Shown here in pieces: positions 11,652 through 18,976 of a stretch of DNA of 64,000 nucleotides. The first letter of the stretch is position 1. Each line of letters opens with the position of its first letter. Both the position numbers and the translations under genes were made by a program. This DNA comes from Xenorhabdus eapokensis (lineage in GTDB: Bacteria; Pseudomonadota; Gammaproteobacteria; Enterobacterales; Enterobacteriaceae). Below the pieces are notes generated by a model. That model made no database searches. It saw only the letters and a program-made list of their open reading frames with translations, and had not been told where the DNA came from. The stretch spans positions 62,001-126,000 of the forward strand of contig NZ_MKGQ01000003.1 of the NCBI RefSeq assembly GCF_001908105.1, read 5' to 3'.

Positions 11652-11876
11652 ATGGATATCGAAGTCAAAGATTCTAACGGCGCATTACTGAACGATGGTG
11701 ATTCAGTTCAGGTTATCAAGGATTTGAAAGTCAAAGGGACTTCCAAGACACTGAAACGCGGCACGCTGATCAAAAACATCCGCCTGACCCACCGCGAAGA
11801 TGAAATTGAATGCAATGCCGATAAAATTAAGGGATTAGTCCTGAAAACCTGTTTCCTGAAAAAAATAGATAAATAA
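11652..11876 (+). CDS. Short PhnA/YjdM-like protein lacking the zinc ribbon
   Basis: The 74-residue protein resembles the C-terminal SH3-like domain of YjdM (formerly PhnA): VKDSNGALLNDGDSVQVIKDLKVKG and GTLIKNIRLT. E. coli YjdM has 111 residues and starts with a four-cysteine zinc ribbon, which is absent here; only two isolated cysteines remain. The start is good (GAGGA before ATG) and the upstream sequence does not encode the missing domain, so this is a genuinely short form. The cellular role is unknown; the old link to phosphonate use is historical. Confidence 0.82.
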   Translation: MDIEVKDSNGALLNDGDSVQVIKDLKVKGTSKTLKRGTLIKNIRLTHREDEIECNADKIKGLVLKTCFLKKIDK

Positions 11877-11900
11877 CAGTTACAATCCTATTCTTGCTTA

Positions 11901-11938
11901 AAGGATAAATAATATTAACTTTTATATTATTTATCCTT
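11901..11938 (+). terminator. Perfect 15-bp hairpin after the PhnA-like gene
   Basis: AAGGATAAATAATAT (11901-11915) pairs perfectly with ATATTATTTATCCTT (11924-11938), 8-base loop, 24 bases after the stop codon. It can serve the PhnA-like gene and, in reverse, the convergent cupin gene. Confidence 0.6.
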
Positions 11939-11981
11939 GAGAAGGAAGAGCTAATCAGCCCGCCCTTGCCTCCAACTCAAA

Positions 11982-12335
11982 TCACGCGTGACACTTCTGA
12001 TCTGAATTCGCGACTATATAGGGTTCTATTAATAGCAGCTTGGTTAATGTCTTGGACGAAGGTTTACTTTCTTCCCCTTTAGGTACTACAAAAAACTCAC
12101 CTTGCTTTATTATTACGTGATCATTTTTAAAATCTATACGAAGTTCACCTTCAATAACCATAAATACCTTGTCTTCATCTTCATGTGTGTGCCATATAAA
12201 ATCACCTTCAGCGAGCAATATAATTATCTTATATTCGTTTGTTTGAGCTATCACCTTCGGTGACCAAATTTCTTCTATTAAATCAAATTCTTGTTTTAAA
12301 TTATTAATTTTTCTCAATGCGGCAATATGGCTCAT
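11982..12335 (-). CDS. Small cupin-domain protein
   Basis: The 117-residue protein is a single cupin barrel. The first cupin motif is seen as WHTHEDEDKVFMVIEGELRI (two histidines, a glutamate, then the G), and the second as GEFFVVPKGEESKP, where the usual histidine after the glycine-proline turn is replaced by E/E. Such proteins bind a metal and act as small isomerases, dioxygenases or sensors; no substrate can be inferred. The gene stands alone at the left edge of the AT-rich island and is itself more AT-rich than the core genes. Confidence 0.8.
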   Translation of the reverse strand: MSHIAALRKINNLKQEFDLIEEIWSPKVIAQTNEYKIIILLAEGDFIWHTHEDEDKVFMVIEGELRIDFKNDHVIIKQGEFFVVPKGEESKPSSKTLTKLLLIEPYIVANSDQKCHA

Positions 12336-12739
12336 GTTATATCCTTTTCCTTTAACTAGTTTTTGGTTTAAATTTTAAACAATTGCCCATTCCATGAAAT
12401 TATAGTCTTCCCGTTTTTTATAGTGACATACTGGTAAAAAAATTTAAACATTCAGTTTATCTGGCACCGAGAGTAGTATCCCCATCATTAAAATTGAATA
12501 GTATTACTCATATTAAATCAGGCGACTAATTATTACCTCTGCTAATTAAATTTTCTCGCTAAAAAAATAACAATATCACTTATAAAATCAATCCATTAAA
12601 TAAATAATTCATAAATCAAGCCTTAGAAAAACACTAAATAGATTGGAATTTCAACCAAGAGAATTTATGATAAATATGTTTTTATTCTGATACAGAGTAA
12701 AGACATTGAAAATATTAAAATTTATATAGAGGTTACAAG
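12336..12739. other. AT-rich intergenic stretch without a recognised gene
   Basis: The 404 bases between the divergent cupin and small secreted-protein genes hold no coding frame I can support on either strand. They must contain two promoters, but no convincing -35/-10 pair stands out in such AT-rich DNA. Confidence 0.6.
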
Positions 12740-12940
12740 ATGAAGACTTCACTTACTCTATGCACAGCTATTCTGCTATTAATATCCTGGAATACATTTG
12801 CAACAGAAGCAAAATTGAATGATAAATCTGAAAAATGCCAAGAACGCGCACGTACTATATGTGCCAAGCATATTAAACATCATAAAAAATACCAATTTTG
12901 CCTTAAAGAGGTATATAGCGAATGTATGCACCAGATATAA
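12740..12940 (+). CDS. Small secreted cysteine-containing protein
   Basis: The 66-residue product begins with a clear signal peptide (MKTSLTLCTAILLLISWNTF, then ATEA, with likely cleavage after ATFA-like residues near 22). The mature part of about 44 residues is basic (HIKHHKKYQ) and has four cysteines with spacings C-x7-C-x12-C-x8-C, which could form two disulfides in the periplasm or outside the cell. The ribosome site GAGG lies before the ATG. I do not recognise a family. It could be a small toxin, an inhibitor or an envelope protein; only secretion is well supported. Confidence 0.72.
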   Translation: MKTSLTLCTAILLLISWNTFATEAKLNDKSEKCQERARTICAKHIKHHKKYQFCLKEVYSECMHQI

Positions 12941-12995
12941 CTTAAACTATATTGAAGAACAGTGTTCTCAATAGGTTGTAAGTTCCAGCCCTAGA

Positions 12996-13048
12996 TATAT
13001 ACCCGTCATTATTGAAGGCATTAGTGCCCTAATAATGGCGGGTATATA
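12996..13048 (+). terminator. Long hairpin after the small secreted protein gene
   Basis: An 18-bp arm (12996-13013, TATATACCCGTCATTATT) faces its near-perfect complement (13031-13048, one mismatch). Inside the loop GGCA and TGCC can pair as well. The structure begins 56 bases after the stop codon. It can be a terminator without a T run, or a small palindromic repeat element. Confidence 0.5.
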
Positions 13049-13155
13049 TAACCTGACTAACAATCTCTAAATTATTCCTTATTGACATTGATTCATAATT
13101 ATTTATCATGAGAAATTAATTTATTAAAATAAAAAAAAATAAACCCAACATAAAC

Positions 13156-13185
13156 TTATCCTAATTTAAATCCAAATTAAGATAA
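13156..13185. promoter_or_regulatory. Imperfect palindrome, possible operator
   Basis: TTATCCTAATTT (13156-13167) and AAATTAAGATAA (13174-13185) are complementary at 11 of 12 positions with a 6-base centre. It lies in the 800-base gap upstream of the peptide gene. The rest of 12941-13434 shows no gene; in such AT-rich DNA a palindrome of this size may be chance. Confidence 0.3.
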
Positions 13186-13434
13186 TGTTCATAAACCAAC
13201 TTCTGATTGAGCAGCATCCAAGTTATTCGAGCATTCTCCGTCTTATCGGCACTTATACTCATACCAGAATCTTGAGTTTATTGTTCATAACCGCAATAAA
13301 TCAATAATATTATATTTATATTGTTTTTAATAAGTTATGATATGAAAAACGTTATTTTATTTACCATAAGCTAAAACAGGATTTTCTCAGATAAAAAAAA
13401 TATCATCTACTTTTTAAAAAAGCATTTTTAAAAC

Positions 13435-13554
13435 ATAAACATAAACATAAACATAAACATAAACATAAACATAAACATAAACATAAACATAAACATAAAC
13501 ATAAACATAAACATAAACATAAACATAAACATAAACATAAACATAAACATAAAC
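13435..13554. repeat. Hexanucleotide tandem repeat (ATAAAC) x 20
   Basis: Twenty perfect, uninterrupted copies of ATAAAC occupy exactly 120 bases, preceded by a partial copy (AAAC, 13431-13434). The array ends 188 bases before the start codon of the short peptide gene and is non-coding. Perfect arrays of this length are prone to slipped-strand change in copy number; each unit would shift flanking sites by about half a helical turn, which gives a possible mechanism for variable expression. That effect is inference. Confidence 0.97.
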
Positions 13555-13677
13555 AACAATCGACAATTAATTCTTACATATCAATATGTACTTAAATTGT
13601 TTTTGATATAGATCCCATTTTTATCAATAGTAAAAAAAAACTATTGACTTAATAACAGTCAAAGTTAAAAATCAATT

Positions 13678-13691
13678 TAGTTAGCTAACTA
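13678..13691. promoter_or_regulatory. Perfect 14-bp palindrome, candidate operator of the peptide cluster
   Basis: TAGTTAGCTAACTA is a perfect palindrome 52 bases upstream of the peptide start codon, next to an AT-rich TATAAAAT stretch (13692-13699) that could be a -10 element. A second inverted repeat, TCAATAG/CTATTGA (13624-13630 and 13641-13647), lies just upstream. No regulator gene is present in the cluster. Confidence 0.4.
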
Positions 13692-13742
13692 TATAAAATG
13701 ATATATTCACGTAAAAGATAAACAGTAAATAGGAGTTTTATA

Positions 13743-13814
13743 ATGGAAATTGAATTTATTGAAGAATCCGAATCATCTATTGAAGTTCTTTGCAATAGCG
13801 TTGGTTGCCCATGA
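13743..13814 (+). CDS. Candidate RiPP precursor peptide (23 residues)
   Basis: The frame encodes 23 residues: an acidic N-terminal part with six glutamates and no basic residue, then a C-terminal part VLCNSVGCP with two cysteines and one serine, and TGA at 13812-13814. An AGGAG lies seven bases before the ATG, a much better ribosome site than random. It is the first gene of a run of ten on this strand, directly upstream of modification-enzyme genes including an MNIO oxidase, and it is followed by a strong hairpin, as is common for precursor genes that must be made in excess. A short acidic leader with a cysteine-bearing core is inferred; no cleavage site can be assigned and no protease gene is nearby. 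Confidence 0.75.
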   Translation: MEIEFIEESESSIEVLCNSVGCP

Positions 13815-13818
13815 CTAA

Positions 13819-13852
13819 AATACTTCCCCCTATCCAGTTAGGGGGAAGTATT
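13819..13852 (+). terminator. Intra-operon hairpin after the precursor gene
   Basis: A perfect 14-bp stem (13819-13832 with 13839-13852; core ATACTTCCCCCTA, loop TCCAGT) begins four bases after the precursor stop. There is no T run, so it is more likely a partial terminator or an mRNA-stabilising structure that raises precursor over enzyme levels. Confidence 0.7.
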
Positions 13853-13898
13853 CAAACAAGAGGCTATAAACATTGATTTATAAAGGATTAAATCCACT

Positions 13899-14747
13899 AT
13901 GAATATGAAAGAAATAAACATTTATCTATCTAAATTGATATCAAACCCTAAATATTCAATAAAGATGTATGAAAACCCTAATAAATTTATGAAAATAAAT
14001 TATATATCCCAAGAAAATAAAGATATATTAGTTGATTTTTTTAGAAAAAATGGAGATAAGTTTGTCAAATCATCAATTTTACAAAAAAACAAAAGAATGG
14101 AGGGTTTAATAATGGCTTTGCCTTATCTATATAAATATCTCGCCAAAGAGCAATTTGAATATGAATTTGAAAAATATTTGCTGAACCTAGATTTCGATAA
14201 TGAAGTAAAAAAAAACCCAATTATCGAATCCATATTTTTTTGTAGGCATATAATAAACAAAACAAAAGATAACATTTTAAAAAACATAGCCATATATGAA
14301 AAAGAAAAAAACAGTTTACTCATCGATTTACAACAAAACAACCTTTTAAATCCAAACACAAAAGAAAACTTAAAATACAATATCGATGATATTGATCTTG
14401 AGAGACTATTTATAGCTTCTAATTCAACAATAAGAATAAAGAAATTCAATATAGATATAATTTCTGTGTTATCACTAATTGATAAGAAATTACCAAAAGA
14501 CGCTATAAAAAAAACACCAAATAAAAATGAATTAAATATTCTTTTCTACAAAAAACAAAAATCAAGAAAAATAATTTCATTATCAATTGGAGATATAATT
14601 AATCACATTATATTTTTATGCAAAAAAGTCATATCATTTTCTGAATTATATCAAGAAATTAATAAATTATATAATATAGATAAAGAATGCTTTATAACTA
14701 CTCTCAAAAACCTTAGATCTAATAACCTAGTATCGTTTAATATATGA
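13899..14747 (+). CDS. Unrecognised protein, possible partner of the MNIO oxidase
   Basis: The 282-residue protein is lysine- and asparagine-rich and I do not recognise a family. The last ~55 residues (from about GDIINHIIFLCKKVISFSEL to the end) look like a small winged-helix unit: helix, then FSELYQEINKLYNIDKECF, then a C-terminal strand pair LRSNNLVSFNI. Known MNIO enzymes (for example MbnB and TglH) work with a partner encoded beside them that helps bind the peptide leader, and winged-helix RRE folds are usual for that job. The location between precursor and oxidase makes that role plausible, but it is inference. It ends 10 bases before the oxidase gene. Confidence 0.7.
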   Translation: MNMKEINIYLSKLISNPKYSIKMYENPNKFMKINYISQENKDILVDFFRKNGDKFVKSSILQKNKRMEGLIMALPYLYKYLAKEQFEYEFEKYLLNLDFDNEVKKNPIIESIFFCRHIINKTKDNILKNIAIYEKEKNSLLIDLQQNNLLNPNTKENLKYNIDDIDLERLFIASNSTIRIKKFNIDIISVLSLIDKKLPKDAIKKTPNKNELNILFYKKQKSRKIISLSIGDIINHIIFLCKKVISFSELYQEINKLYNIDKECFITTLKNLRSNNLVSFNI

Positions 14748-14757
14748 GGTATAATTC

Positions 14758-15585
14758 ATGGGTAAATATGAAAAAATTGGTGTCGGTGTTAATTATAAAG
14801 CATCATTTTCAACCGAAATCCTAAAAAACCTTGAAAGTATTGATATATTAGAAATACATTCAGAAAAATTTTTTTTAGATGAAGAAGATTATTATCTAGA
14901 AAAATGCTGCAAAGAAATTCCTATTGTTTTTCATGGCCTCGATATGTCATTAGGGAGCGATGAAATTTTAGATAATCAATATCTTGAAAAATTAAAAAAG
15001 ATCATCATGGATAAAAAACCTAAATGGTATAGTGATCATTTATCTGCCACACGACATGAACGTATTGAAGTTGGTCATTTAATGCCCATTCAATTTTCTA
15101 TTGAAAATAGTTCCAAAATAACAGATAAAATCAAAAAAATAAAATCAGAGGTAAACGAAAATTTCATTATTGAAAATATTACATATTATTATGAAATGCC
15201 AGGCTCTGATATGTCAGAGATAGATTTCATAAGCAATATAATCAGGGATAGTGATTGTGGTATGCTATTAGATATTAATAACTTATACATTAATTCAATA
15301 AATCATAATTTTGATCCAAAGGATTTTTTACTTAAATTACCTCTAGATCATATAGTTGAAATACACCTAGCAGGTGGAGCTTACAAATTCGATATGATTG
15401 TAGACACTCACGCAAATAATATATGGAAAGAGGTGTGGGAATTATATGAGTTTGCTCTTTCAAAGACAGATACTTACGGTGTAATCATTGAAAGAGATTC
15501 TAATATCGATGATTACACAACTATTATTGATGAAATAAATATTGCACGTGAAATTTATAAAAGAACATATGGAAAATATAAATAA
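14758..15585 (+). CDS. DUF692 multinuclear non-heme iron oxidase (MNIO), peptide-modifying
   Basis: The 275-residue protein is a TIM-barrel DUF692 enzyme of about the usual length. All family landmarks are present in order: ILEIHSEKFF (~31-40), FHGLDMSLGS (~59-68), YSDHLSATRHE, IENITYYYE, CGMLLDINNLYINSINH, VEIHLAGGAY, DTHANNIW and IIERDSNID. These hold the histidines, aspartates and glutamates that bind two or three irons. Characterised members modify cysteine in short peptides: MbnB forms oxazolone-thioamide pairs in methanobactin and TglH removes a carbon from a C-terminal cysteine. The precursor upstream offers two cysteines. GAGGT precedes the ATG by eight bases. The exact reaction cannot be read from sequence. 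Confidence 0.93.
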   Translation: MGKYEKIGVGVNYKASFSTEILKNLESIDILEIHSEKFFLDEEDYYLEKCCKEIPIVFHGLDMSLGSDEILDNQYLEKLKKIIMDKKPKWYSDHLSATRHERIEVGHLMPIQFSIENSSKITDKIKKIKSEVNENFIIENITYYYEMPGSDMSEIDFISNIIRDSDCGMLLDINNLYINSINHNFDPKDFLLKLPLDHIVEIHLAGGAYKFDMIVDTHANNIWKEVWELYEFALSKTDTYGVIIERDSNIDDYTTIIDEINIAREIYKRTYGKYK

Positions 15586-15586
15586 C

Positions 15587-16294
15587 ATGTTAATAAAACA
15601 TTATGATTTAAAAATCGCATCGATGGCAAGCATACCAGAAAGGGAGTGTAACCTATTTTTTTCTGTACATTCAATATACCCACAAGTTGATGAATTAAAT
15701 GTATATTTAAACGGCTATAAAGAAATTCCTGAATTCTTAAAAAGAGATAAAATAAATATATATATGAGCTATCAATTTGGCGATTTTGGAGATGCATCTA
15801 AATTTTATCCATTAATGAATAAGACAGGATATTTATTCACATTAGATGATGATTTAATATACCCTCCAGACTATATGAAAAAACTCATAGGAAAAATAGA
15901 AAAATATGAAAGAAACGCTTTTATATGTGTTCATGGTAATATCATTGATAAAAATTCAATTTTTTCATATTACAAAAATAAAAAAGGAATACATTTTAAT
16001 AAATCACTAGATCATGATATTATTGTTAATATTCCAGGAACTGGTACCCTAGCTTACCATTCATCTCTTTATTCTTTCTCAATGTCATCATTTCCAATAA
16101 AAAATATGGCTGACATATGGGTAGCTGTTATTGCAAAAAAGAAAAAAATATCAATTATTTCCATTGATAGGAAAGATGACTGGGTGTGTACTTCGATAAA
16201 ATATAAAGACATCTATTCTATATATAATAATAGAGAAAAATTAGACAAAAAAATATGTAACATAATAAAAAAAGAGGAGTTATATAAAATATGA
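15587..16294 (+). CDS. GT-A-like glycosyltransferase
   Basis: The 235-residue protein has an N-terminal strand IASMASIPERE followed by SVHSIYPQVDELNVYLNGY, then FTLDDDLIYPPDYM, where DDD is the metal-binding motif of GT-A glycosyltransferases (about residue 84), and ends with a GTGTLAYH segment and MADIWV. The pattern is that of family-2-like transferases; the sugar and acceptor are unknown. In this operon it may glycosylate the peptide at serine or cysteine, which is inference. The frame is open further upstream; ATG 15587, one base after the oxidase stop, gives the most natural start, with 15569 an alternative. Its stop overlaps the next start as ATGA. Confidence 0.72.
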   Translation: MLIKHYDLKIASMASIPERECNLFFSVHSIYPQVDELNVYLNGYKEIPEFLKRDKINIYMSYQFGDFGDASKFYPLMNKTGYLFTLDDDLIYPPDYMKKLIGKIEKYERNAFICVHGNIIDKNSIFSYYKNKKGIHFNKSLDHDIIVNIPGTGTLAYHSSLYSFSMSSFPIKNMADIWVAVIAKKKKISIISIDRKDDWVCTSIKYKDIYSIYNNREKLDKKICNIIKKEELYKI

Positions 16295-17061
16295 ACAATC
16301 AATATAAGAAGGATTTATATAGAAAAGGATATATTCTGATAAAAAATTTCCTTAGCGATAAAGAGAAAAAATCACTCAATATCTATGTTCAATTTCTTTA
16401 TGATAAGAAAGATGAGCCTGGGAAAATCATGAAATACTATGAATCTAGCATAATTGATGGAAAGACAATTTTGAATAGGATTGAAAATTTCATTGATCAC
16501 AAAGAAAACAATGCTATAAACTTCATAGAAAATAAATTATCAATTCTACTATCAGAGATATTAGAAAAGAAATACATATTATTTAAAGATAAAATAAATT
16601 TTAAATTAAAAGGAGGAGGAGGATTTAAACCACATCAAGATCATCTTGCATTTACTAAATTTATCAAAAACGAAATGTTTAACATAATGGTACCTATTGA
16701 TGATATGAGAATAAGTAATGGCTGTTTGTATATTTCAAAAATCCCATTTAAAAAAAAGACAATACCTCACCATAAAGGAAAAGCATTGGAAAATACATAT
16801 AAAAAATATAACTGGCTCCCTGTTCAAGCCAGATCTGGAGATATATTCATATTTAGTTCGTTTCTATTACATATGTCAAAAATCAATTTTTCAGAAAGGG
16901 AAAGAAGATGTATTTTTTTTACATATAATAATTCATTGGAAGGCGATCTTAGAGATGAGTATTTTAAATTTAAAAGGAAATCATTTCCTCCAATTATAGA
17001 GCGAAATGATATTGGTGACTACTCAAACTGGAAAAATAGTTTAGCACTAAAAATCCTTTAA
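16291..17061 (+). CDS. PhyH-like Fe(II)/2-oxoglutarate dioxygenase
   Basis: The 256-residue protein has the double-stranded beta-helix layout of phytanoyl-CoA dioxygenase-like enzymes. The iron-binding pair is GGGGFKPHQDHLAF (H-x-D, near residue 112), preceded by the N-terminal GYILIKNFLSDKE. The distal histidine is in FIFSSFLLHMSKINFSERER (about residue 192), with the arginine for 2-oxoglutarate in the RERRC stretch. Such enzymes hydroxylate or desaturate small molecules or bound peptides. It overlaps the glycosyltransferase gene by four bases, so translation is likely coupled. The substrate is unknown; a residue in the peptide is the simplest inference. Confidence 0.85.
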   Translation: MNNQYKKDLYRKGYILIKNFLSDKEKKSLNIYVQFLYDKKDEPGKIMKYYESSIIDGKTILNRIENFIDHKENNAINFIENKLSILLSEILEKKYILFKDKINFKLKGGGGFKPHQDHLAFTKFIKNEMFNIMVPIDDMRISNGCLYISKIPFKKKTIPHHKGKALENTYKKYNWLPVQARSGDIFIFSSFLLHMSKINFSERERRCIFFTYNNSLEGDLRDEYFKFKRKSFPPIIERNDIGDYSNWKNSLALKIL

Positions 17062-17091
17062 TTTATTGTCTTTTTATATGGAACTTTGATT

Positions 17092-18165
17092 ATGTTAAAA
17101 GAAAGTTTTTTTTACCGCCGTGAAACATACGATGAAATACCAGAATTTAAAGCAACTAATGAAAAGTATGATTTAAGCCTAATGGAATTACCATATCAAA
17201 CAAATTTACATCTTGAAAAAGAAAATGAAAAAATAAAACTTAGTGATATAAATAGATACCCAAATATTGATTGTAATATTATAAAAAATAAATTATGTGA
17301 ACATCATGAGATTGATTATGATAACAATATACTCCTTGGTAATGGCCTTTTAGAAATAATCCAAACTATTTTACTATCATTTTCTACCGATAAAACAACG
17401 ATAATAATTCCATCTCCTTCATTTTTTATGTTCACACGGTTATCTAAAATATGTAGAACAAATGTTTATAAAATACCTTTAGATATTAATCTCAATATTG
17501 ATGTATTAAAATTCATTGATGCAGCTAAAAAAAATCCAAATCCAATAATCATTATCGACAATCCTAATAACCCAACAGGTGTATTATTTAAAACTGAAGA
17601 TTTAAAAATAATAGCAAGTCATTGCAAATGCCCCATCATTATAGATGAGGCTTACATTAATTATTCAAAAAACAACTCAACCTCATTGGAACTTATAACA
17701 AATTTTGACAATGTCATTATCCTTAGAAGTTTTTCTAAAATAGGTTTTGCTGGACTTCGCTTTGGATATTTAATTTCGAACCGAGATATGGTTTCATACA
17801 TCAATAAATTTTCACTACAATATTCTTTAAGTGATATAAAACTTAAGTTAGCACTAGAGATAATAGATAAAAACAAAATAAATAAAGAGCACATAAAAAA
17901 CATAAAAAAATATAGGGATGAAATAATAAATAAATTATCTAATGTAGAAAATGTTTTCGTTTCAAACAGCCAAGCTAATTTTGTGTTTTTTAGAGGAGAC
18001 AAAAACAATATAGCAAAATTTAATCATGAATTAATTAAGCATAGAATAAAAGTAAGTATTTTTCCTCATAATTATTCAGAAATAACTAATAATAGTATTA
18101 GATTTTCTCTTGGTAATAAAAAAATAAACAACATAATCTATAGCCTGATTCTAAAATCCTTTTAA
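17092..18165 (+). CDS. HisC-like fold-type I PLP aminotransferase
   Basis: The 357-residue protein follows histidinol-phosphate aminotransferase-type enzymes. It shows LLGNGLLEIIQTI, the IDNPNNPTGVLF motif, IIIDEAYINYS with the cofactor-contacting aspartate, and RSFSKIGFAGLRFGYL with the Schiff-base lysine, and a C-terminal arginine in NSIRFSLG. It is not next to other histidine genes, so it is unlikely to serve that pathway. In methanobactin clusters an aminotransferase (MbnN) removes the N-terminal amino group of the trimmed peptide; the same or a building-block role may apply here (inference). A TTG at 17086 gives a start two codons longer; ATG 17092 is preferred. Confidence 0.87.
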   Translation: MLKESFFYRRETYDEIPEFKATNEKYDLSLMELPYQTNLHLEKENEKIKLSDINRYPNIDCNIIKNKLCEHHEIDYDNNILLGNGLLEIIQTILLSFSTDKTTIIIPSPSFFMFTRLSKICRTNVYKIPLDINLNIDVLKFIDAAKKNPNPIIIIDNPNNPTGVLFKTEDLKIIASHCKCPIIIDEAYINYSKNNSTSLELITNFDNVIILRSFSKIGFAGLRFGYLISNRDMVSYINKFSLQYSLSDIKLKLALEIIDKNKINKEHIKNIKKYRDEIINKLSNVENVFVSNSQANFVFFRGDKNNIAKFNHELIKHRIKVSIFPHNYSEITNNSIRFSLGNKKINNIIYSLILKSF

Positions 18166-18177
18166 GGAGGTATAAAA

Positions 18178-18963
18178 ATGTACTATATTCTTGGGTATAA
18201 TTCTATTACAGACTCTATAAGTAAAGCAATAAATTCTTATGATCTCTCATTTTATAATTATGATGAGTTTTTAAAAGAAAATTCTGTTTTTTCTGATATA
18301 CCAGATAAAAACACACCATTAATAACATCTTATGAAGGAGGATTTCCATTTTGCTATGACTATCTTATTTCACTAAAAAACAAATTCTCTAATAATTCAA
18401 AAAAAATTGATAAAATGATAAAAGACAACACATTTTATAAATGGTTAAATATTTTATCTAAAAACGAACAAATATACAAATTAATAAATAGAATTATAAA
18501 AATAATAGTAATAAACAAACTTTTTTCATATACAAATGGAACTACACAAGACACCATTGGTCTTACATTTATTGATTTTAAGGATAATTTCAATTATCAA
18601 GATTTTTTAGAGCTAATCTTTCATCAGCTAATACATATGATTCTATTCATTGATGATATAGTACACTTCCATATGGAAAATGATACTAAATTTATAACAA
18701 TAGAAGTAGAAGGAGTAAAATCTGTTTTTCATGATAACAAATTCCCTTTATATACGTTATTTCATAGTTATATTGTTGGCATAGAAATACTTATGTTCAG
18801 AAAAAATTTCTTTAATGAAAATTCATTTTCAAATTATCATGGTTCAACCGATAGAATAATAAATTTATGTAAAAAATTTTCAATTGCAATAGAAAAAAAT
18901 ATTTATTTTTTCTCAACACGTTCAAAGTACATTTTTGAAAAATCAAAAAAAATAATAAATTAA
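18178..18963 (+). CDS. Putative metal-dependent peptide hydroxylase, HExxH-like with Q
   Basis: The 261-residue protein has no strong family signal for me, but around residues 151-205 it reads FHQLIHMILFIDD, about 50 residues later FPLYTLFHSYIVGIEI. The spacing of H-x-x-x-H, a following aspartate and then a third histidine in a helix resembles the RiPP-associated HExxH proteins, some of which are 2-oxoglutarate-dependent peptide beta-hydroxylases. The glutamate of HExxH is glutamine here, which fits a metal-binding oxygenase rather than a protease. AAGGAGG precedes the ATG by eight bases, the strongest ribosome site in the cluster. It could instead be an inactive or unrelated protein. Confidence 0.55.
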   Translation: MYYILGYNSITDSISKAINSYDLSFYNYDEFLKENSVFSDIPDKNTPLITSYEGGFPFCYDYLISLKNKFSNNSKKIDKMIKDNTFYKWLNILSKNEQIYKLINRIIKIIVINKLFSYTNGTTQDTIGLTFIDFKDNFNYQDFLELIFHQLIHMILFIDDIVHFHMENDTKFITIEVEGVKSVFHDNKFPLYTLFHSYIVGIEILMFRKNFFNENSFSNYHGSTDRIINLCKKFSIAIEKNIYFFSTRSKYIFEKSKKIIN

Positions 18964-18976
18964 AAGAGAGGATAAA

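Noticed and set aside
13435..13554. Tandem repeat array as a CRISPR
   Set aside because: The unit is 6 bases with no spacers, and no cas gene is near.
14123..14449. Minus-strand frames inside the AT-rich cluster
   Set aside because: They are antisense to well-supported genes and arise from low GC content with few stop codons on that strand.
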